Positions 4,510 to 7,598 of a DNA stretch of 7,598 bases are shown piece after piece (positions within the stretch are counted from its first letter, which is position 1; each line of letters starts with the position of its first letter). The translations under genes and the position numbers were made by a program. The DNA is from Thermoproteota archaeon (GTDB lineage Archaea > Thermoproteota > EX4484-205 > JAAOZP01), in NCBI GenBank assembly GCA_026414125.1, contig JAOAJQ010000057.1, forward strand, positions 1 to 7,598, written 5' to 3'. The notes beneath the pieces are model-generated. The model had not been told where the DNA came from and searched no databases. It saw nothing but the letters and a program-made list of their open reading frames with translations.

Positions 4510-5202
4510 TTGGCTAACCTTATTGACCGGGAGCTGAAGCTCTTCTTCACATCACCACTCTTCATGATCTTGGAGTTTGCTCCAGCAGCATTAGTTGCTT
4601 ATATCATAGTAAATTCCAACTGGGAATTCTTTAAACCCATTATTCCATTACTTCCAGTCACATGGATGATGATTGTTCTCTTCTCAACGTTCTTTGAGCT
4701 TGAGATCTGGCGGAAAGAGTTTTTAAACAGGGGAGTTAAACTGGGGCTTTACGTTAACATGTCTGAGTATACGCCGTTGCTAATACACTGTTTGGTTTCC
4801 CTTATTCTCTTGGAGCTAAAGACAGTAGTAGTTTTAATACCTTCAATTCATTCTTTAAGCGACGAAGTAATTTCGAGCCTTATGTATTTTCTCTTAATAA
4901 CACACGGCAACTGGCTTTTCTCACTCTCCTTTGGTTCCGTTTTCTCCGAAGAGGTTTTTAGAAAACTTGCTAGTTCAAAGGCAGCCTTTCTCTGCGTGAT
5001 TGTTTTCAGCTTGATGACTCTTGTTTTCAGCGCGACGGTTACGCCTAATCAGCAGTCCCCTTCTTCCTTCCTCGACATATTTAAGTCTGACGTATCATTC
5101 AGACTGATTGTAGCCATTCTAATCCTTTCTGTAGTACTCTTCTTTTCAACCTTGTTTGCGTGTTCTCGAGTGGTCATGAATATTCGTATCGACGATATTT
5201 AG
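4510..5202 (+). CDS. Six-helix membrane protein, CcmB/ABC-2-like permease, TTG start
   Basis: This 230-aa integral membrane protein has about six hydrophobic segments, near residues 15-35, 43-63, 88-110, 120-142, 157-177 and 198-218. A short cytoplasmic N terminus (LIDRELKLFF) resembles the start of ABC-2 and CcmB permeases, where such a segment contacts the ATPase. Length and helix number fit CcmB, the haem-exporter family permease, but I see no residue that fixes a substrate, so CcmB is a likeness and not a name. The gene follows the degenerate ABC-ATPase gene by 6 bp in the same frame, with its SD overlapping that gene's stop, so the two products are probably made together and associate. 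Its base use looks more AT-rich than the flanking housekeeping genes, partly because hydrophobic codons are T-rich. Membrane topology is inferred by eye. Confidence 0.8.
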   Translation: MANLIDRELKLFFTSPLFMILEFAPAALVAYIIVNSNWEFFKPIIPLLPVTWMMIVLFSTFFELEIWRKEFLNRGVKLGLYVNMSEYTPLLIHCLVSLILLELKTVVVLIPSIHSLSDEVISSLMYFLLITHGNWLFSLSFGSVFSEEVFRKLASSKAAFLCVIVFSLMTLVFSATVTPNQQSPSSFLDIFKSDVSFRLIVAILILSVVLFFSTLFACSRVVMNIRIDDI

Positions 5203-5211
5203 CCGGCTCTA

Positions 5212-5228
5212 GGGGAAAGGTTAATATA
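5212..5228 (+). promoter_or_regulatory. Candidate BRE/TATA promoter for ilvBN
   Basis: GGGGAAAGG followed by TTAATATA (5221-5228) is the best promoter match in the gap before ilvB. A start about 25 bp on, near 5250, would give a leader of about 145 nt. No T-run terminator separates the membrane protein gene from ilvB, so read-through from upstream is also possible. Confidence 0.4.
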
Positions 5229-5230
5229 GG

Positions 5231-5332
5231 CCTCCCGGTGGCCACACTGGTTAGGAGGTGCGCTGAGTGTACCATAATATTCACGCTCCAAGGGGGCGGG
5301 ACACCGTCCACCAACTGCAGGAGTCCCGCTGC
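5231..5332 (+). promoter_or_regulatory. Structured leader region upstream of ilvB
   Basis: Several pairings are visible. Hairpin 1 joins CCTCC (5231-5235) with GGAGG (5254-5258) and CGGTG (5236-5240) with CACTG (5245-5249, one G-U pair) around the loop GCCA. An alternative pairs GGAG-GTG (5254-5260) with CAC-G-CTCC (5282-5289), which excludes hairpin 1 because both use GGAGG. A third stem, GCGGGAC (5296-5302) with GTCCCGC (5323-5329), has 7 bp. GC-rich stems in a non-coding leader before a biosynthetic operon could be regulatory. I recognise no known riboswitch, 5S, SRP or RNase P RNA motif here. If transcription starts near 5250, hairpin 1 would act only in read-through RNA. Confidence 0.3.
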
Positions 5333-5382
5333 AAGACCAGCCTCCGCTAGAGAAACAAGGGTTTTCAAAAGACTGTCTGCTA

Positions 5383-5388
5383 GAGGTG
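5383..5388 (+). promoter_or_regulatory. Shine-Dalgarno site GAGGTG for ilvB
   Basis: GAGGTG ends 6 nt before ATG 5395 and supports that start. Confidence 0.7.
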
Positions 5389-5394
5389 TTGTAA

Positions 5395-7068
5395 ATGGTT
5401 TCAGGGTCTAGACTGCTAGTGGAGAAGCTGAAGGAGAACCGGGTTAAAACCATCTTCGGAGTTCCTGGTGGAGCCGTGCTCCCGTTCTTTGACGAGCTGT
5501 ATAAGGAGCGCGACATAGAGTTCATTCTGACGAGGCATGAGCAAGGTGCTGCCCACATGGCTGACGGGTATGCTAGGGCAACCGGAATGATTGGTGTCGT
5601 CGTCACCACGTCGGGGCCTGGCGCAACTAATCTTGCAACAGGAATCGCCAACGCCTACTTGGATTCTTCACCGGTTTTAAGCATAGCCGGCCAGGTTGCG
5701 ACGCCGCTCATAGGCTACGACGGCTTCCAAGAGGCTAATGTTTTCTCGATGATGATAGGGTTGACTAAGATGAACTTTCTACCTAGGGATTTGAACGAGC
5801 TTAACTCTGCTCTGGAGAACGCTTTTAAAATAGCCTTGTCCGGAAGGCCTGGTCCTGTTCACATAGATGTTCCCAGGGATGTTCAGCTGATGGAGGGTGA
5901 GCCTGACGATGATTTCTACGTTTACTCTTACACTCCGCCTTCCCCCTCCGACGGGGAGATTCTAGCAGCATCCAGGATGCTGGTTGAGGCTGAGAGACCG
6001 GTAATAATCGCCGGCGGGGGAGTAATAATATCAGGCGCGTCAAGCGAGCTCACTGCCCTCGCTGAGCTTCTAAACGCTCCCGTGGCGACTACGCTGATGG
6101 GTAAGGGGAGTATTCCTGATGACCACCCATTGTCCCTAGGCATGGTTGGGATGCACGGGAGGATCGGCGCGATCAAGGCTGTTCAGGAGAGCGACTTGGT
6201 TCTTGCAGTAGGCATGAGGTTCAGCGACAGGACTACTGGTAAGCTAAGCGGCTTCGCCCCGAGGGCGAGGAAGATTCATGTGGACATAGATAGGTCTGAG
6301 ATTGGGAAACTGCTTAAGCCTGACCTGGGCATCGCCGGCGACGCTAAGCAGGTTTTAAGCAGGATTCGCGAAACCGTTCTAAAGCTTTTCCAGAAGGGTA
6401 AGGCTGGCACGTGGGGAGAGAGGGTAAAGCAGCTCAGGAAGGAGTCTGAGTTTCTTTACGATTACGATGCTGTCCCGGTTGACCCTAGTACCGCCGTCAG
6501 GGTTCTGAGCGACTACGTAAGGCCTGAAGACTTTGTGACGACTGAAGTGGGCCAGTGTCAGATGTATGCTTCGCTCCATTTCCCAGCTAGGCGTCCAAGA
6601 CAGTTCATATCCTCCGGCGGTCTAGGCACAATGGGCTTCGGGCTTCCGGCGGCGATCGGTGTTAAGGCAGCCTTCCCCGGTAGCCGTGTTTTCGACATAG
6701 CTGGGGATGGAAGCTTCTTCATGACTTGCAACCAGCTGCCGGTTTCAGTCGACTATAATCTGCCGATAATAGTCCTTGTTCTCAACAATTATTTCCTAGG
6801 GATGGTGAGACAGTGGCAGGAGCTTTTCTACGGCAGGAGGTATATTGCTGTGGACTTGAAGGGCAGGGCTGACATAGCCAGGGTTTCAGAGGGCTTCGGT
6901 GCCAGAGGGTTTAAAGTGACGAGGATAAGCGAGCTTAAAGAGGCTCTTGAAGCCGCTTTAAAAGAGGATGAGGCGGCTGTGTTAGACGTGATTGTTGAAA
7001 GGGAGGACAATGTTTTCCCAATGGTTCCACCGGCTTCCCCGCTTGACAGCGTCATCGTAAGGAGGTAG
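5395..7068 (+). CDS. ilvB: Acetolactate synthase, catalytic (large) subunit
   Basis: This 557-aa ThDP enzyme joins two pyruvates to acetolactate, or pyruvate and 2-oxobutyrate to acetohydroxybutyrate, the first common step to valine, leucine and isoleucine. It acts in the cytoplasm with ThDP, Mg2+ and a structural FAD. The N-terminal pyrimidine-binding domain (about 1-165) has GVPGGAVLPFFD and the catalytic Glu49 in TRHEQGAAHMADGYAR. The central domain spans about 185-320. The C-terminal pyrophosphate domain has GDGSF (437-441) with the NN pair at 464-465, the usual ThDP metal-binding motif. MVRQWQELFY (470-479) is diagnostic of acetolactate synthase as opposed to other ThDP enzymes, and the C-terminal FPMVPP is also typical. 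Length matches the family. SD and ATG are clear. The SD of ilvN overlaps its stop codon, so the two are one operon. No missing key residue was noticed. Confidence 0.96.
   Translation: MVSGSRLLVEKLKENRVKTIFGVPGGAVLPFFDELYKERDIEFILTRHEQGAAHMADGYARATGMIGVVVTTSGPGATNLATGIANAYLDSSPVLSIAGQVATPLIGYDGFQEANVFSMMIGLTKMNFLPRDLNELNSALENAFKIALSGRPGPVHIDVPRDVQLMEGEPDDDFYVYSYTPPSPSDGEILAASRMLVEAERPVIIAGGGVIISGASSELTALAELLNAPVATTLMGKGSIPDDHPLSLGMVGMHGRIGAIKAVQESDLVLAVGMRFSDRTTGKLSGFAPRARKIHVDIDRSEIGKLLKPDLGIAGDAKQVLSRIRETVLKLFQKGKAGTWGERVKQLRKESEFLYDYDAVPVDPSTAVRVLSDYVRPEDFVTTEVGQCQMYASLHFPARRPRQFISSGGLGTMGFGLPAAIGVKAAFPGSRVFDIAGDGSFFMTCNQLPVSVDYNLPIIVLVLNNYFLGMVRQWQELFYGRRYIAVDLKGRADIARVSEGFGARGFKVTRISELKEALEAALKEDEAAVLDVIVEREDNVFPMVPPASPLDSVIVRR
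7061..7066 (+). promoter_or_regulatory. Shine-Dalgarno site GGAGGT for ilvN, overlapping the ilvB stop
   Basis: GGAGGT overlaps the first base of the ilvB TAG and lies 8 nt before ATG 7075. It indicates coupled translation of the two subunits. Confidence 0.75.
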
Positions 7069-7074
7069 GGCGAG

Positions 7075-7563
7075 ATGGCTTCAGACGAGAATAAGAGGTT
7101 CATCGTGCTCAAGGTCCTCAACATGCCTGGGGTAATGGAGCGGATATCCTCAATATTCGCGAGGAGAGCGATAAACATTGACACGATCACGGTCGGCATG
7201 GTGAACGGGAAGACCTCGGAGATATCGCTGACCTTCACCCTGCCTCAGGAGAAGTTTGAAAACATCGTGAAGGTTCTTGAGAAAAACCCTTGTGTCTTCG
7301 AGGTTAAGACGGGTTCACTGGAGTATGACGTGATAAGGGAGGCCTTTGTTGCTGTGCTGAAGGATTGCGACACGAGTGTGAGCGACTACATTAGGGTCAG
7401 GTACAGGGCTAGGACAACCCTGCTGAGCGGCTCCAGGCTTCTAGTCGAGCTGCTGGCCGACCCTAGGACGGTTGACGATTTCAAGGAGGAGTTTAAAGAA
7501 CGTATTGAAAGCTTCTCGAGGAGCGGCGTGATGATTCACACTCTGAACCGTTTCAGAAAGTAA
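7075..7563 (+). CDS. ilvN: Acetolactate synthase, regulatory (small) subunit
   Basis: This 162-aa ACT-domain protein binds the IlvB catalytic subunit, raises its activity and in this family usually confers feedback inhibition by valine or another branched-chain amino acid. The ACT domain is at about residues 8-75: FIVLKVLNMPGVMERISSIFARRAINIDTITVG corresponds to the standard N-PGVL-R-S-LF-RR-NI--LTVG pattern, with Asn16, Gly19 and Val20 in the effector-loop positions. The second half (about 85-160) fits the small-subunit C-terminal domain (IRVRYRARTTLLSGSRLLVE, then IESFSRSGV) but is divergent. The usual SRMT strand after the first ACT loop reads SEISLTF here, so valine sensitivity cannot be assumed. 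Length is normal. The gene begins 6 bp after the ilvB stop. Context and fold make the assignment strong. Confidence 0.93.
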   Translation: MASDENKRFIVLKVLNMPGVMERISSIFARRAINIDTITVGMVNGKTSEISLTFTLPQEKFENIVKVLEKNPCVFEVKTGSLEYDVIREAFVAVLKDCDTSVSDYIRVRYRARTTLLSGSRLLVELLADPRTVDDFKEEFKERIESFSRSGVMIHTLNRFRK

Positions 7564-7575
7564 AAAGCTTAAAAG
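7564..7575 (+). promoter_or_regulatory. Candidate promoter AAAGCTTAAAAG after ilvN
   Basis: This 12-mer is identical to the candidate promoter at 3437-3448. It would start transcription near the window edge, suggesting another gene just beyond. In many genomes ilvC or leu genes follow ilvBN, but nothing in view identifies the next gene. No T-run terminator is visible after ilvN. Confidence 0.4.
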
Positions 7576-7598
7576 AAAACGTGGCCGTGGAGTAGGGG

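Noticed and set aside
5160..5411. 83-codon plus-strand frame running through the ilvB leader
   Set aside because: It overlaps the ends of two genuine genes, has no family features and no SD. The region is better explained as leader RNA.
1..7598. Mobile element, CRISPR array or prophage signal
   Set aside because: No transposase, integrase, terminal repeats, target duplications or regularly spaced repeats were seen. The tRNA 3' end is not duplicated elsewhere in the window.

Overview
The window looks like a chromosomal segment of a thermophilic archaeon, most likely of the TACK lineage (Thermoproteota/Korarchaeota-like). The evidence is a group II chaperonin (thermosome), an archaeal/eukaryotic-type EF-2, a tRNA-Gly without encoded CCA, TATA/BRE-like promoters and T-run terminators, heavy AGG use for arginine, and small archaeal-style orphan proteins. 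I cannot name the species from this stretch.

Layout. (1) 1-554, plus strand: the 3' end of the EF-2 gene (domains IV-V), cut by the window edge. (2) 563-889, minus: a 108-aa protein with four cysteines, probably zinc-binding, convergent with EF-2 and divergent from the next gene. (3) 998-2653, plus: thermosome subunit with a clear TATA box and Shine-Dalgarno (SD) site. (4) 2700-3017, minus: a 105-aa protein resembling the archaeal NitrOD5/DUF3227-type domain. (5) 3209-3282, minus: tRNA-Gly(CCC), with C instead of U at position 33. (6) 3473-5202, plus: a possible structured RNA closed by a 9-bp stem, then two translationally coupled genes with TTG starts, an ABC-ATPase-fold protein and a six-helix CcmB/ABC-2-like membrane protein. 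(7) 5203-5394: a structured leader. (8) 5395-7563, plus: ilvB and ilvN, the catalytic and regulatory subunits of acetolactate synthase, the first committed enzyme of branched-chain amino acid synthesis. A promoter-like element after ilvN suggests another gene just past the edge.

Most genes are housekeeping (translation, folding, valine/leucine/isoleucine synthesis). The unusual part is the ABC-type pair. Its ATPase subunit aligns with ordinary ABC ATPases without gaps across the Walker A segment, yet Walker A, the Q-loop, the signature motif, Walker B and the H-loop have all lost their key residues while the reading frame stays open. It looks like a pseudo-ATPase that has kept its partner permease. 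Two further oddities are the EF-2 diphthamide loop (His-His where His-Arg is usual) and C33 in the tRNA anticodon loop.
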